The position numbers were made by a program, and so were the translations under genes. This document shows, in pieces, positions 53,486-62,600 of a stretch of 64,000 bases of DNA. The stretch's first letter is position 1. Each line of letters begins with the position of its first letter. Below the pieces are notes generated by a model. It ran no database searches and had not been told where the DNA came from. It worked only from the letters and a program-made list of their open reading frames with translations. Source of the stretch: Acidipropionibacterium jensenii DSM 20535 (GTDB lineage Bacteria > Actinomycetota > Actinomycetes > Propionibacteriales > Propionibacteriaceae); contig NZ_AUDD01000005.1 in assembly GCF_000425285.1 (NCBI RefSeq), forward strand, positions 123,960 through 187,959, given 5' to 3'.

Positions 53486-54256
53486 ATGTCGAGAATCGCC
53501 CTCGTCCGCAAGCCCGGCCCGCGTCTGAACGAGGGGCTGGTGGACCACATCGAGCGGGTTCCGGTGGACCTGCCGCTGGCCCTGGAGCAGTGGCAGGGCT
53601 ACGTCGAGGCCCTCCACGCGGCCGGCTGGCAGACCCGCGAGGTGGCCCCTGCCGACGACTGCCCCGACGCCGTCTTCGTCGAGGACTCGGTGGTGCTGTT
53701 CCGCAATGTGGCGGTGTCCACCCACCCCGGCGCCCCCTCACGGCGCGGCGAGATCGCCGCAACGCGGGCTGCGGCCGAGGAGCTGGGCTGCTCCCTCAAC
53801 CGGATCACGGCCCCGGGAACCCTGGACGGCGGCGACGTCCTCAAGGTCGGCGACACCGTCTACGTGGGTCAGGGCGGGCGCACCAGTCCGGCCGGCATCG
53901 CGCAACTGCGCGCCATTCTGTCTCCCCTGGGAGCGACGGTGGTGGCTGTCCCGGTGACCCGGGTGCTGCACCTCAAGACCGCCGTCACCGCGCTGCCCGA
54001 CGGGACGGTCATCGGCTTCCCCGACTTCGTCGACGACCCGGCCCTCTTCGAGCGCTTCCTGCCGGTCCCCGAGGAGCACGGCACCGCGGTGCTCTGCCTG
54101 TCGGACTCCCACCTGCTGATGTCGGCCTCCGCGCCGCGCACCGCCGAGCTCATCGGGAGCCTCGGATACCAGGTGACGACGGTGGCGATCAGCGAGTTCG
54201 AGAAGCTGGAGGGCTGCGTCACCTGCCTGTCGGTGCGGTTGCGCTGCCTGTCCTGA
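53486..54256 (+). CDS. ddaH: N(G),N(G)-dimethylarginine dimethylaminohydrolase-type amidinotransferase fold
   Basis: 256 residues. VFVEDSVV (substrate Glu/Asp) near 70, DGGDVLKVGDTVYVG, the catalytic His162 in VLHLKTAV and the nucleophile Cys247 in the final EGCVTCLSVRL region. The enzyme turns dimethylarginine into citrulline and dimethylamine; related forms use other guanidines. AAGGAG precedes the ATG by 5 bases. Linked to the upstream permease; no downstream urea-cycle or citrulline gene in the window. Confidence 0.88.
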   Translation: MSRIALVRKPGPRLNEGLVDHIERVPVDLPLALEQWQGYVEALHAAGWQTREVAPADDCPDAVFVEDSVVLFRNVAVSTHPGAPSRRGEIAATRAAAEELGCSLNRITAPGTLDGGDVLKVGDTVYVGQGGRTSPAGIAQLRAILSPLGATVVAVPVTRVLHLKTAVTALPDGTVIGFPDFVDDPALFERFLPVPEEHGTAVLCLSDSHLLMSASAPRTAELIGSLGYQVTTVAISEFEKLEGCVTCLSVRLRCLS

Positions 54257-54375
54257 TCACAGGAATGCGTCCGAGGGCGACTATTGTGGCCCGAGGCGAG
54301 GGATCCACCTGCCGTGCCGTCGGCCAGCACCTTCTCATCGCCCCCAGCCGAAACCCGCACCAGACAGGAGCACGC

Positions 54376-55401
54376 GTGAGGATCAAGGCCGAAGGCAACG
54401 TACCGGCGAGCCCTGAGACAGCACTTTCCCGGTCCATCCGGAGAGTGGCCTCGGGAGACAGCGGTCGGGCCGGCGGACCGGTCCTCGGTTCCGCCCACGC
54501 CAAGGCGATCCTGTTCGGCGAGCACGCCGTGGTCTACGGCGCCCCGGCGGTGGCGATCCCCCTGCACGCTCTCACCGCGGTGGCCGAGGTGAGCCCCCGA
54601 CGCGAGGGCACCCGGATCCACAGCGCCCTGTTCCACGGCGACGCCGATGACGCCCCGGCGCGCATCCAGCCGCTGCTCGAGGCGATCTACTCCGCCCAGC
54701 GGCACACCGGCATCTCGGACATGGGGGTGGAGCTGCGGCTGGACAGCACGGTCCCCTACGAGCGCGGACTGGGCTCCAGCGCGGTCGTCGGAGTGGCGGT
54801 GGCCCGGGCCGTTGCCGCCCTCGCCGGGGTCCAGATGGACGCCGACGAGATCTTCGAGGTGGCGATGGACTGCGAGCGGATCGCCCATGGCCGATCGAGC
54901 GGACTGGACCCGCGAACGGTCATCTCCGAGGTGCCGATCCGCTTCCACGGCGGCGAGGTGGCGCACATCCAGGTGGGTGCGCCGCTGGTCTTCGTCCTCG
55001 CCGACAGTGGCCACGCCGGCTCCACGGCGCGCGCGGTGGGTGCGGTGCGTGCCAGTCTCAAGGCCGATCCGGAGAGGATCTCCGGCCTCATCGACCGGCT
55101 CGGCGAGATCGCCGAGGGCTCTCTGGACCAGTTGGCCGCCGGCGACCGGGAGGGGCTGGGCGCCCAGATGTTCGAGGCCCACCGTCACCTGGCCGAGCTC
55201 GGGGTGAGCGACGTCGCCCTGGAGCGGCTTGTCGACGCGGCCCGTGCCGCCGGCGCCACCGGGGCCAAGCTCACCGGCGGGGGGCGCGGCGGATGCGTCA
55301 TCGCTCTGGCCCGCGACGACGAGCACGGGGCGCGGTTGGAGCACGCCCTGCGGAGGGCCGGTGCCGCCCGCACCTGGCGGACCACCGTCTCCCAGGCCTG
55401 A
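54376..55401 (+). CDS. mvk: Mevalonate kinase
   Basis: 341 residues from a GTG with ACAGGAG 5 bases upstream. GSAHAKAILFGEHAVVYGAPAVAIPL near 35 is GHMP motif 1, VPYERGLGSSAVVGVAVARA near 125 motif 2, and TGAKLTGGGRGGCVIAL near 297 motif 3. It converts mevalonate to 5-phosphomevalonate. The first 33 residues are not conserved. First of the four pathway genes; 10 bases separate it from mvaD. Confidence 0.93.
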   Translation: MRIKAEGNVPASPETALSRSIRRVASGDSGRAGGPVLGSAHAKAILFGEHAVVYGAPAVAIPLHALTAVAEVSPRREGTRIHSALFHGDADDAPARIQPLLEAIYSAQRHTGISDMGVELRLDSTVPYERGLGSSAVVGVAVARAVAALAGVQMDADEIFEVAMDCERIAHGRSSGLDPRTVISEVPIRFHGGEVAHIQVGAPLVFVLADSGHAGSTARAVGAVRASLKADPERISGLIDRLGEIAEGSLDQLAAGDREGLGAQMFEAHRHLAELGVSDVALERLVDAARAAGATGAKLTGGGRGGCVIALARDDEHGARLEHALRRAGAARTWRTTVSQA

Positions 55402-55411
55402 GGACTGCGGC

Positions 55412-56407
55412 ATGACGACGGCCACCGCCCGCGCCTTCCCGAACATCGCCCTGGTCAAGTACTGGGGGAAGCGCGATGAGCGACTCATCCTGCCCGACGC
55501 CGGGTCGCTGTCGCTGACCCTCGACCAGCTCGCCACCACCACGACGGTGACCCTCAAGGATGAGCCGGGGGACGACCTGTTCGCCCTCGACGACAGGCCC
55601 GCCTCGCCGGCGGCGGCAGCGCGCACCAGCGAGTTCCTGGACATCGTGCGGCAGTGGGCCGGCGATGACCGGGCGGCCGTCGTCCGATCCCACAACGAGG
55701 CCCCCACCGGGGCCGGGCTGGCCTCCTCGGCCGCCGGTTTCGCCGCCCTGGCTATGGCCGCGGCGGCCGCCTACGGACTGGAGATGGACAGCCGGGAGCT
55801 GAGCCGGTTGGCCCGCCGCGGTTCCGGATCGGCCTGTCGCTCGGTGGTCCCCGGACTGGCCGTCTGGCACGCCGGCGACGACCAGGCCTCCTTCGCCGAG
55901 CCGATCCCCGGGCCGGATCTGCGGCTCGTCACGGCGATCCTCTCGGACCGGCCCAAGGCGATGTCCAGCCGCGAGGCGATGCGGCTGAGTCACGAGACCT
56001 CCCCCTTCTACCCGGCCTGGGTGAGGTCCACCGAGCTGACCCTGGCGCAGATGCAGGCCGCCTGCCGGGTCGGTGACATCGAGCGGATCGGTCAGCTCAC
56101 CGAGTCCCACGCGCTGCGGATGCATGCGGTGATCGCGTCCTCGATGCCGCCGGTGCGCTATCTGGCCCCCGGCAGTCTCCAGGTCTTCGACGCCGCCCAG
56201 CAGCTGCGCCACGACGGGGTCGTCGCCTGGGCGACCGCCGACGCCGGACCCAATGTGTGTCTGCTCACCACCCCGTCCGACGCCCCGCGGGTGGCCGCGG
56301 CGGTGGCCGGCCTGGGGGTGGCCGATCCCGACCGGGTGCACGTCATGGGTCCGGGCCCCGGCGCCGCCCTGGTGAGCCCGGAGCCGACCGAGGAGATGGC
56401 CCGATGA
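55412..56407 (+). CDS. mvaD: Diphosphomevalonate decarboxylase
   Basis: 331 residues. FPNIALVKYWGKRDERLILPDAGSLSLTL near residue 9 is the substrate loop unique to this enzyme, NEAPTGAGLASSAAGFAALA near 98 is the ATP-binding GHMP motif, and GSGSACRSVVPGLAVW near 135 follows. It makes isopentenyl diphosphate. Its stop overlaps the phosphomevalonate kinase ATG (ATGA). Confidence 0.95.
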   Translation: MTTATARAFPNIALVKYWGKRDERLILPDAGSLSLTLDQLATTTTVTLKDEPGDDLFALDDRPASPAAAARTSEFLDIVRQWAGDDRAAVVRSHNEAPTGAGLASSAAGFAALAMAAAAAYGLEMDSRELSRLARRGSGSACRSVVPGLAVWHAGDDQASFAEPIPGPDLRLVTAILSDRPKAMSSREAMRLSHETSPFYPAWVRSTELTLAQMQAACRVGDIERIGQLTESHALRMHAVIASSMPPVRYLAPGSLQVFDAAQQLRHDGVVAWATADAGPNVCLLTTPSDAPRVAAAVAGLGVADPDRVHVMGPGPGAALVSPEPTEEMAR

Positions 56408-57510
56408 TCGAGACCCGTGCCCCCGGAAAGCTCTACATCGCTGGCGAGTACGCCGTGGTGGAGCCCGGCCATCCCGCCATCCTGGTGGCGGTCGACCGGT
56501 GCATCACCGTCCGGCTCACCGAGGGGTCCCGGATGGGCCGGGTCCACTCCACCCGGTACGGCCACGGCCCGGTGACCTGGGTGCGAGACGCCGACGGGCG
56601 GATCGTGGTGGACCGCAGCCCCTACGACTACGTCACCGCCACCATCGCCGTGATGGAGCAGTTGCGCGCCGAGCGCGGCCTGGCTCCGCGCTACTTCGAC
56701 CTGCACATCGACTCCGAGCTGGACGACGAGGACGGTCGCAAGTTCGGTCTGGGCTCCTCGGCCGCCGTGACGGTGGCCGTGGTGGCGGCCCTGGACGAGT
56801 TCTACCAGATGGGTCTCAGCCTCACCGAGAGGTTCCGGATCGGCTTGCTGGCCACCGTGGAGGTGGCTCCGCGGGCCTCCGGCGGGGATGTCGCGGCCAG
56901 CACCTTCGGCGGTTTCGTGCACTACGTCTCCCCCGACCGCGACGCCCTCCGGCGCACCGCCGGCGCCCAGGGGGTCGAGGAGACCCTGGGGGCCCCGGTG
57001 TGGCGCGACTGCCGGGTCGCCCAGCTCGGGCCGCTGGCCGGGCTGGACCTGCTGGTCGGCTGGACCGGGTCGCCGGCCTCCACCGAGCGTCTGGTGGAGA
57101 GGGTGCACCTGGAGCGGGTGCCCGGGGACCGCGGGGACGCCGACGCCCACTACGAGGCCTTCCTGGCCGGGGCACGGACCGGGGTCGATGAGCTGGTGGC
57201 GGCGTGGAGCCGTGATCCGGCGACCGTGCTGCGGGTGATCGGCTCCTTCCGGACCCTGCTGCAGGGCCTGGGCAGGCTGCGCGGCACCAGGATCGAGACC
57301 GATCAGCTGCGCGCCCTGTGCGATCTGGCCGAGGCCTCCGGAGCGGCCGCCAAGCCGTCGGGGGCCGGCGGCGGGGACTGCGGAGTCGCTCTCATGCCGC
57401 ACGGCGGTGCCCCCGACGGGTTGCTGGACGCGTGGCGGTCCAACGGCATCCTGCCCCTGGATCTGAGCCCCTACCCGGCTCAGCGCGACCCTCGCGGAGC
57501 GACCCGATGA
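56404..57510 (+). CDS. mvaK2: Phosphomevalonate kinase
   Basis: 368 residues. RAPGKLYIAGEYAVVEPGHPAILVAVDR at the N-terminus, KFGLGSSAAVTVAVVAALDEFY near 120, and KPSGAGGGDCGVAL near 320 are the three GHMP motifs in the phosphomevalonate kinase form. It adds the second phosphate before MvaD acts. Both ends overlap neighbouring genes by 4 bases. Confidence 0.94.
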   Translation: MIETRAPGKLYIAGEYAVVEPGHPAILVAVDRCITVRLTEGSRMGRVHSTRYGHGPVTWVRDADGRIVVDRSPYDYVTATIAVMEQLRAERGLAPRYFDLHIDSELDDEDGRKFGLGSSAAVTVAVVAALDEFYQMGLSLTERFRIGLLATVEVAPRASGGDVAASTFGGFVHYVSPDRDALRRTAGAQGVEETLGAPVWRDCRVAQLGPLAGLDLLVGWTGSPASTERLVERVHLERVPGDRGDADAHYEAFLAGARTGVDELVAAWSRDPATVLRVIGSFRTLLQGLGRLRGTRIETDQLRALCDLAEASGAAAKPSGAGGGDCGVALMPHGGAPDGLLDAWRSNGILPLDLSPYPAQRDPRGATR

Positions 57511-58658
57511 GCGCCCTGCCCAGTGGACCCGACTGGGGTCACGACGCGGCTCAGCGCCACGACCGCAAGGAGGACCACGTCCGGCTCGCCGTCGTGCAGT
57601 GGTCGGGCCGCAGGGACCAGGGCGAGGGCGGTCCCCCGCGCCCGGGAGGGTCCCCGGTCAACGAGTTCGACGACCTGGAGTTCCTGCACCACGCTCTGGG
57701 GGCGGTGCCACTGGAGGAGGTCGACCTGGGTGTCGAGCTGGCCGGCCAGCGTCTGGAGTCGCCGTTCTACATCAACGGGATGACCGGCGGCACCGAGCAC
57801 ACCGGTCACATCAACCGGCAGCTGGCCATCGCCGCACGGGAGACCGGGCTGGCGATGGGGTGCGGTTCGGTGTCTATCGCCCTGGACGATCCGTCCTGCG
57901 CCGAGGGGTTCCGGGTGATCCGGCGCGAGGACCCGCGCGGGCTGGTGATGGCCAACATCGGTGTGGGACGGTCGGCCGATGACGCCGTGAGGGCGGTCGA
58001 GCTGCTGGAGGCCGACGTCCTGCAGGTCCACGTCAATGCCGTCCAGGAGACGGTGATGCCCGAGGGCGCCCCGCGCTTCGCCGACTGGCGCGACGGCATC
58101 GCTCGGATCGTCGAGGCGGTGCCGGTCCCGGTGCTTGTCAAGGAGGTCGGATTCGGGCTGAGTGCCCGGACCCTGCGTCAGCTCGCGGAGATCGGCGTCC
58201 GGTACGCCGACGTGTCGGGACGCGGCGGGACCGACTTCCTGCGGATCGAGAACGACCGGCGCCCCGGGGCCGACTACGGCTATCTCACCGGGTTCGGGCA
58301 GTCGGCCCCGGCCTGTCTGCTCGACGCCGGCCGACTGGGGTTCGAGGAGCACCCCGCCCTGCTGGCCTCCGGCGGGGTGCGCAACCCGCTCGACGTGCTC
58401 AAGTGTCTGGCCCTGGGAGCCGGATCGGTGGGAGTGGCCGGATCCTTCCTCAGCGCTGTGGTGGACGGCGGCGCTGCCGCCCTGGTGGAGCTGATCACCA
58501 GCTGGCAGGTGCACACCCGGGAGCTGGCCGCCCTGCTGGGGGCCCGCGACGTCGCCGGGCTGCAGCGCACCGATCTGCTGGTGCGCCGGGGCCTGGCGGA
58601 GTACTGCCAGCTGCGCGGGATCGACGCGGGGGCCTACTCGCGGCGCAGCGAGGCCTGA
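57507..58658 (+). CDS. fni: Type 2 isopentenyl-diphosphate isomerase
   Basis: 383 residues. FMN-binding TIM-barrel: RKEDHVRL, FYINGMTGGTEHTGHINRQLA, SVSIALDDP, HVNAVQETVMPEG (metal Gln-Glu), VLVKEVGFGLSARTLRQL, VSGRGGTDFLRIEN and LASGGVRNPLDVLKCLALGAGSVG. It interconverts isopentenyl and dimethylallyl diphosphate. Last gene of the mevalonate cluster here; 16 bases separate its stop from the stop of the convergent TetR gene. Confidence 0.95.
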   Translation: MSALPSGPDWGHDAAQRHDRKEDHVRLAVVQWSGRRDQGEGGPPRPGGSPVNEFDDLEFLHHALGAVPLEEVDLGVELAGQRLESPFYINGMTGGTEHTGHINRQLAIAARETGLAMGCGSVSIALDDPSCAEGFRVIRREDPRGLVMANIGVGRSADDAVRAVELLEADVLQVHVNAVQETVMPEGAPRFADWRDGIARIVEAVPVPVLVKEVGFGLSARTLRQLAEIGVRYADVSGRGGTDFLRIENDRRPGADYGYLTGFGQSAPACLLDAGRLGFEEHPALLASGGVRNPLDVLKCLALGAGSVGVAGSFLSAVVDGGAAALVELITSWQVHTRELAALLGARDVAGLQRTDLLVRRGLAEYCQLRGIDAGAYSRRSEA

Positions 58659-58674
58659 CCGCTGCTGCGCAGGA

Positions 58675-59343
58675 TCACTCGGTCGGCGGCAGGGAGTTGA
58701 GCCCGAGGGTGCGGAAGATCTGATCCTCGACCCGGTCCAGTGGCAGGTCCGGGTGGAATATCAGCCACTCCAGGCCGGCTATCAGCGTCGCCCCGACGAT
58801 GGCCGCGGCGCCGATCCGGCTGTCCGGGCTCTCCTTGCTGACGACACTGCCAGTCTCCTCGGCGGAACTGCCGCTCTCGATCGCATCAAGGGGCCCCATC
58901 AGCGCGGTGCGCCAGCTCGAGACCGACTCCCGCCAGGAACGATCGGTGCGGAACACCTCCGAGGCCAGTACCCGTGCCGAGTCGAGGTGCTCGTGCATGT
59001 CGGCGAGCAGGGTCGCCACCACCGCACGCTGCAGTGCGGCGCCGGTGAGACCGCGCGAGGCCTCACGGATCGAGTCGGAGACCCGGGCGGCGTGCTCGTC
59101 CATCAGGGCCTCCACCAGACCCGCCTTGGAGGTGAAGTTGTAGTAGACGCTGCCCTTGGCGCTGCCCGAAGCCAGCGCGATGTCGTCGACCGAGGTCGCC
59201 GAGACGCCGCGGGTGGCGAACAGGTGGGTGGCCGCATCCAGAATCGACTGCGCCGTCGCCCCCCGTCGCCCGGGTGATCTCGTGAGGGCATGTGACTCCT
59301 GCCCCGACTGCGGCTCGACAGGTACGTCTCCGCCGGTTGTCAT
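58675..59343 (-). CDS. TetR-family transcriptional regulator
   Basis: 222 residues. Helix-turn-helix at about 28-72 (AQSILDAATHLFATRGVSATSVDDIALASGSAKGSVYYNFTSKAGLVEALM) and a ligand domain rich in helices. It is the third gene after the ABC ATPase and YhgE gene on the same strand, which fits a local regulator of that operon. The palindrome at 63349-63364 is the likely target. GGAGGAG precedes the ATG. Confidence 0.92.
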   Translation of the reverse strand: MTTGGDVPVEPQSGQESHALTRSPGRRGATAQSILDAATHLFATRGVSATSVDDIALASGSAKGSVYYNFTSKAGLVEALMDEHAARVSDSIREASRGLTGAALQRAVVATLLADMHEHLDSARVLASEVFRTDRSWRESVSSWRTALMGPLDAIESGSSAEETGSVVSKESPDSRIGAAAIVGATLIAGLEWLIFHPDLPLDRVEDQIFRTLGLNSLPPTE

Positions 59344-59429
59344 GACTCCTCCATCTCACCGTTGAGCGTTCCGCACCGGGTGGGGTGTCGACCGGACTCC
59401 GCCCGGTCGGCACCCCACCCGGTCCGTCA

Positions 59430-62400
59430 TCAGATCTTCAGGGCCGGGTGCAGCCGCGACAGGGTCCAGGTGCGCTTGCGCGCTGCCAGGATCGACGAGA
59501 GCACCAACGAGACCACGAAGATTCCGGCCATCACCGCCACCGCTGTCCAGAACCTCGGCCCTATCGAGCCGGTGATCGCCTGCCTCAGTCCGTTGACCAC
59601 ATAGGTCATCGGCATCCACGGGCTGACGGCCTGGAAGAATCCCGGTTCGGTCTGGATCGGATAGGTGCCACCGGCCGAGGCCAACTGCAGCATCAGCACC
59701 GAGATGATGATCACCTTACCGATGGCCGAGCCGAAGCCGATCTGCAGCATCTGTTGCAGGGCGAAGAAGGCAGCGGCCACCAGGAGAGCGAACAGCACGG
59801 TCGCCACCGCGTGGTTGGGGTTGATGCCGATAGCGAAGTGCATCACCGAGAGCATGATGAAGACCTGTCCCACGGCCAGGGTGAGCGCCGAGTTGAGCGA
59901 TCCCCACGCCATCCGGAACCCGCTGACCGAGGTCATCAGGGCCCGCGACTGGAGCGGGCGCAGCAGCAGCCAGGCGACCAGCGCACCGACCCACAGGCCC
60001 AGGCCGATGAAGAACGGTGCGAAGAACTCGCCCCACGACGCCGCCTGGTGCAGGTTGTGCTTGGCCAGGCCGACCGGTGAGCTGACGGCCCTGGCCCGCT
60101 GGGTCTGGACCGACGCGGAGTCGTGGGGGATCTGTCCGGCCCCGCTGCTCAGCTTGTTTCCCAGCGTGGTGGCGCCGTGCTCGAGGGTGCTCAGCCCGGT
60201 GGTCAGGGTCGGCGTCCTGGCAGCCAGGGTGGCCGCGCCGGAATCGACCTTCGTGGTGGCGCTGTGGATCTTCTGGGCTCCCTGGTCGAGAGCCGCGACT
60301 CCGCTCACCAGCGCCGGCACCTTGGCGTTGAGCTGGCCGGTTCCGGAGGCCACCTGCTTGCCACCGGCGGCCAACTGATTCGCGCCACTGGTGAGGGTGG
60401 TGGCCCCAGAGGCGAGTGCACCGGCCCCGCTGCTGATCTTCGAGGTCCCTGCGGCGAGCTGCTGGCTGCCGGCACTGATCGCCTTCGCCCCGGCGACCAG
60501 GCCCCTGCCGGGGTCGGGGTTGGTGAATCCACCCGACAGACTCCTGGCCCCGGTGTCCAGCTGCGCCAGGCCCGCGACGAGCCCCCTGTCGGAGTGGGGG
60601 TTGTTGAGCCCGTCGCTGAGCTGGACGAGTCCCTTCTGGAGGGTCGGGATGCCGGTCGAGGCCTTCGTGCTCATCTGGGTGATACCGCTCGACAGTGCCT
60701 TCGACCCGACCATCAGCTGGTTGATCGATCCCTGGCTGCCGCTGAGGGTCTTGGCGCCGGTGGCCAGACTGGCCGAGCCGCTGGCGAGTTCACCAGACCC
60801 CTTCGTCAGAGTCTGGGCGGCTCCGGACAGGGTTGGCACCGATCCGGACAGGGTGGACAGTCCGGTTCCCAGCGGCCCGTTGCTGGAGACGGCGCCGGCG
60901 AGCGACCCCGCTCCCCTGCTGAGCTGCGAGCTGCCGCTGCTGACCTGGGATGCTCCATCGGCCAGGCTCTGGGCCGCCGCGTGCACCGACGTCGTGCCGC
61001 CACTGGAGTAGATGCCGTCGCGCACCTGCGAGGCGCCTGCGGCAAGGTCGGAGGCCTGACGCTGGGCACTCTGGCCGGTGCTCGTCTCCAGGCCGGAGAG
61101 AATCCGGTTGACACCGGCGGTGTCGCCTCGGTCGAGCTCGGCTCTGGCGGCGATGACGGCGGCATTGATCTGCTTGAGCTGGGTCGCGGTCTGGTCGGTA
61201 CCGGCCGCGACCTGGGCGGCTCCCTGGTGGAGCGTGGAGTCCTTCCCGGTGGCTGCGGCCAGGGTGCGTGCGCCGCGGCTCAGCGAGGTCGCCCCGTCGG
61301 CGACCTGACTGGCCCCGGTCTTGAGGGATCCCGAGGCGGTCTGGGCTCCCGACAGCCAGGTCTGGGCCCCGCCGGTCCAGCGCTTCGCCCCGGATGCGAA
61401 GGAGGTCGCACCGGAGGAGAAGGTCGTGGCCCCGGAGGAGAAGTGGCTGGCTCCCGTGGACAGTTCCGAGACGCCGGTCACCAGAGTCCCGAACTGGTTG
61501 GCCAGCCGGGTGGCTCCGTCGGCCAGGGCCGGTGCCCCCGACGTCGTATCGGCGGCCTGGGCCAGACCCTTCTGGAGGCCGGTGAGACCGGAGGCTCCGT
61601 TGGACAGCTCCGCGGCTCCCTTCCCGGCCGTCCGGGCGCCGGCCAGTGCGCTGTCGAGGCCGGTGCTGAGGTGCTGGGCGCCGGCGGAGGCGGTCGAGAC
61701 GCCGGTGACATATCGGGCCTGGGCATCGCTGAGGTCGCGTGCACCCGAGGCGCCGCTCGCCGCTCCGGAGGCCAGCGAGTTGATGCCGTTGACCAGGGTC
61801 GGGGTCTGCTTCTGGAGCGCGGTGAGTCCGGCAGACAGCTGCTCGGCGCCGGTGTTGAGCCGCGACACCCCGCTGGCCATGGTCGACACCTTGCCTGCGG
61901 CGCTGGCGGTGCCATCGGCCAGCGTTCCGGCCCCCGCCGCCAGCTGCGCGGTGCCGGCGGCGAGTTCTCTGGTCCCCACGCTCAGCGTCGTGGAACCGTC
62001 CTTGGCCTTCTTGAGACCGTCCTGCAGGACGAAGGCGCCGTCGGAGGCCTTCGTCATGCCGTTCCGGGCGTCACCGAGTCCCACGACAAGGGTCTTGGCC
62101 GCCGTCTGCCCGATCTTCTGGGACACCACGTCGCGGATCTGGGTCATGGCGTTGCTGCCGAGCTCGGTGGCCAGGAAGGAGTTCGAGTCGTTGTAGGTGA
62201 CCTTGATCTCGGCGGAGGTCGGATCCTGGCTGCCGAGGGAGACGATGTCGGAGGAGAAGGTCGCAGGGATCGTCACCGAGAAGTAGTACTTGCCGGACTT
62301 CACTCCGTCGGCCGCGGTCGAGGAGTCGACCAGGTGCCATCCCAGTGGCTTCCGGTCGACCAGTGTGGTGACCACATCGGTGCCGGCGTGGACGGTCCTG

Positions 62401-62600
62401 CCGTTGCTCTGAACGGCGACGTCCTGGTTCACCAGCGCCACCGGCAGGTCGTCAAGACGGTCGACCGGGTTCCAGAACGCCCACACGTACATGGCGCCGT
62501 AGAGCAGTGGGATGAGCAGCAGCACGGCGAGGGCCATCCGGGTGATGGGCTGCCGGAAGAACCTCTTGAGTTCGGTTCCGTGAGATGTCCAGGCGAACAT
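59430..62600 (-). CDS. YhgE/Pip-domain membrane protein with long Gly/Ala-Leu repeat region
   Basis: 1056 residues. Helix at about 20-42, an extracellular YhgE domain to about 190 (PVALVNQDVAVQSNGRTVHAG), then some 640 residues of short repeats of the form L-x-x-G-A-x-x-L-x-x-G-A typical of this family. About six helices follow from residue 845. The C-terminal helices resemble ABC-2 type permeases. The partner is the overlapping ABC ATPase. The family includes phage-infection protein Pip, secretion-linked proteins and putative exporters. It starts at the ATG at 62600, whose A is the last base of the ATPase stop (TGATG), with AGGAGG upstream. Confidence 0.88.
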   Translation of the reverse strand: MFAWTSHGTELKRFFRQPITRMALAVLLLIPLLYGAMYVWAFWNPVDRLDDLPVALVNQDVAVQSNGRTVHAGTDVVTTLVDRKPLGWHLVDSSTAADGVKSGKYYFSVTIPATFSSDIVSLGSQDPTSAEIKVTYNDSNSFLATELGSNAMTQIRDVVSQKIGQTAAKTLVVGLGDARNGMTKASDGAFVLQDGLKKAKDGSTTLSVGTRELAAGTAQLAAGAGTLADGTASAAGKVSTMASGVSRLNTGAEQLSAGLTALQKQTPTLVNGINSLASGAASGASGARDLSDAQARYVTGVSTASAGAQHLSTGLDSALAGARTAGKGAAELSNGASGLTGLQKGLAQAADTTSGAPALADGATRLANQFGTLVTGVSELSTGASHFSSGATTFSSGATSFASGAKRWTGGAQTWLSGAQTASGSLKTGASQVADGATSLSRGARTLAAATGKDSTLHQGAAQVAAGTDQTATQLKQINAAVIAARAELDRGDTAGVNRILSGLETSTGQSAQRQASDLAAGASQVRDGIYSSGGTTSVHAAAQSLADGASQVSSGSSQLSRGAGSLAGAVSSNGPLGTGLSTLSGSVPTLSGAAQTLTKGSGELASGSASLATGAKTLSGSQGSINQLMVGSKALSSGITQMSTKASTGIPTLQKGLVQLSDGLNNPHSDRGLVAGLAQLDTGARSLSGGFTNPDPGRGLVAGAKAISAGSQQLAAGTSKISSGAGALASGATTLTSGANQLAAGGKQVASGTGQLNAKVPALVSGVAALDQGAQKIHSATTKVDSGAATLAARTPTLTTGLSTLEHGATTLGNKLSSGAGQIPHDSASVQTQRARAVSSPVGLAKHNLHQAASWGEFFAPFFIGLGLWVGALVAWLLLRPLQSRALMTSVSGFRMAWGSLNSALTLAVGQVFIMLSVMHFAIGINPNHAVATVLFALLVAAAFFALQQMLQIGFGSAIGKVIIISVLMLQLASAGGTYPIQTEPGFFQAVSPWMPMTYVVNGLRQAITGSIGPRFWTAVAVMAGIFVVSLVLSSILAARKRTWTLSRLHPALKI

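Noticed and set aside
59640..62400. DNA tandem repeat array within the YhgE gene
   Set aside because: The repetition is at protein level (L-x-x-G-A pattern); the DNA copies are diverged and no clean repeat unit is present.
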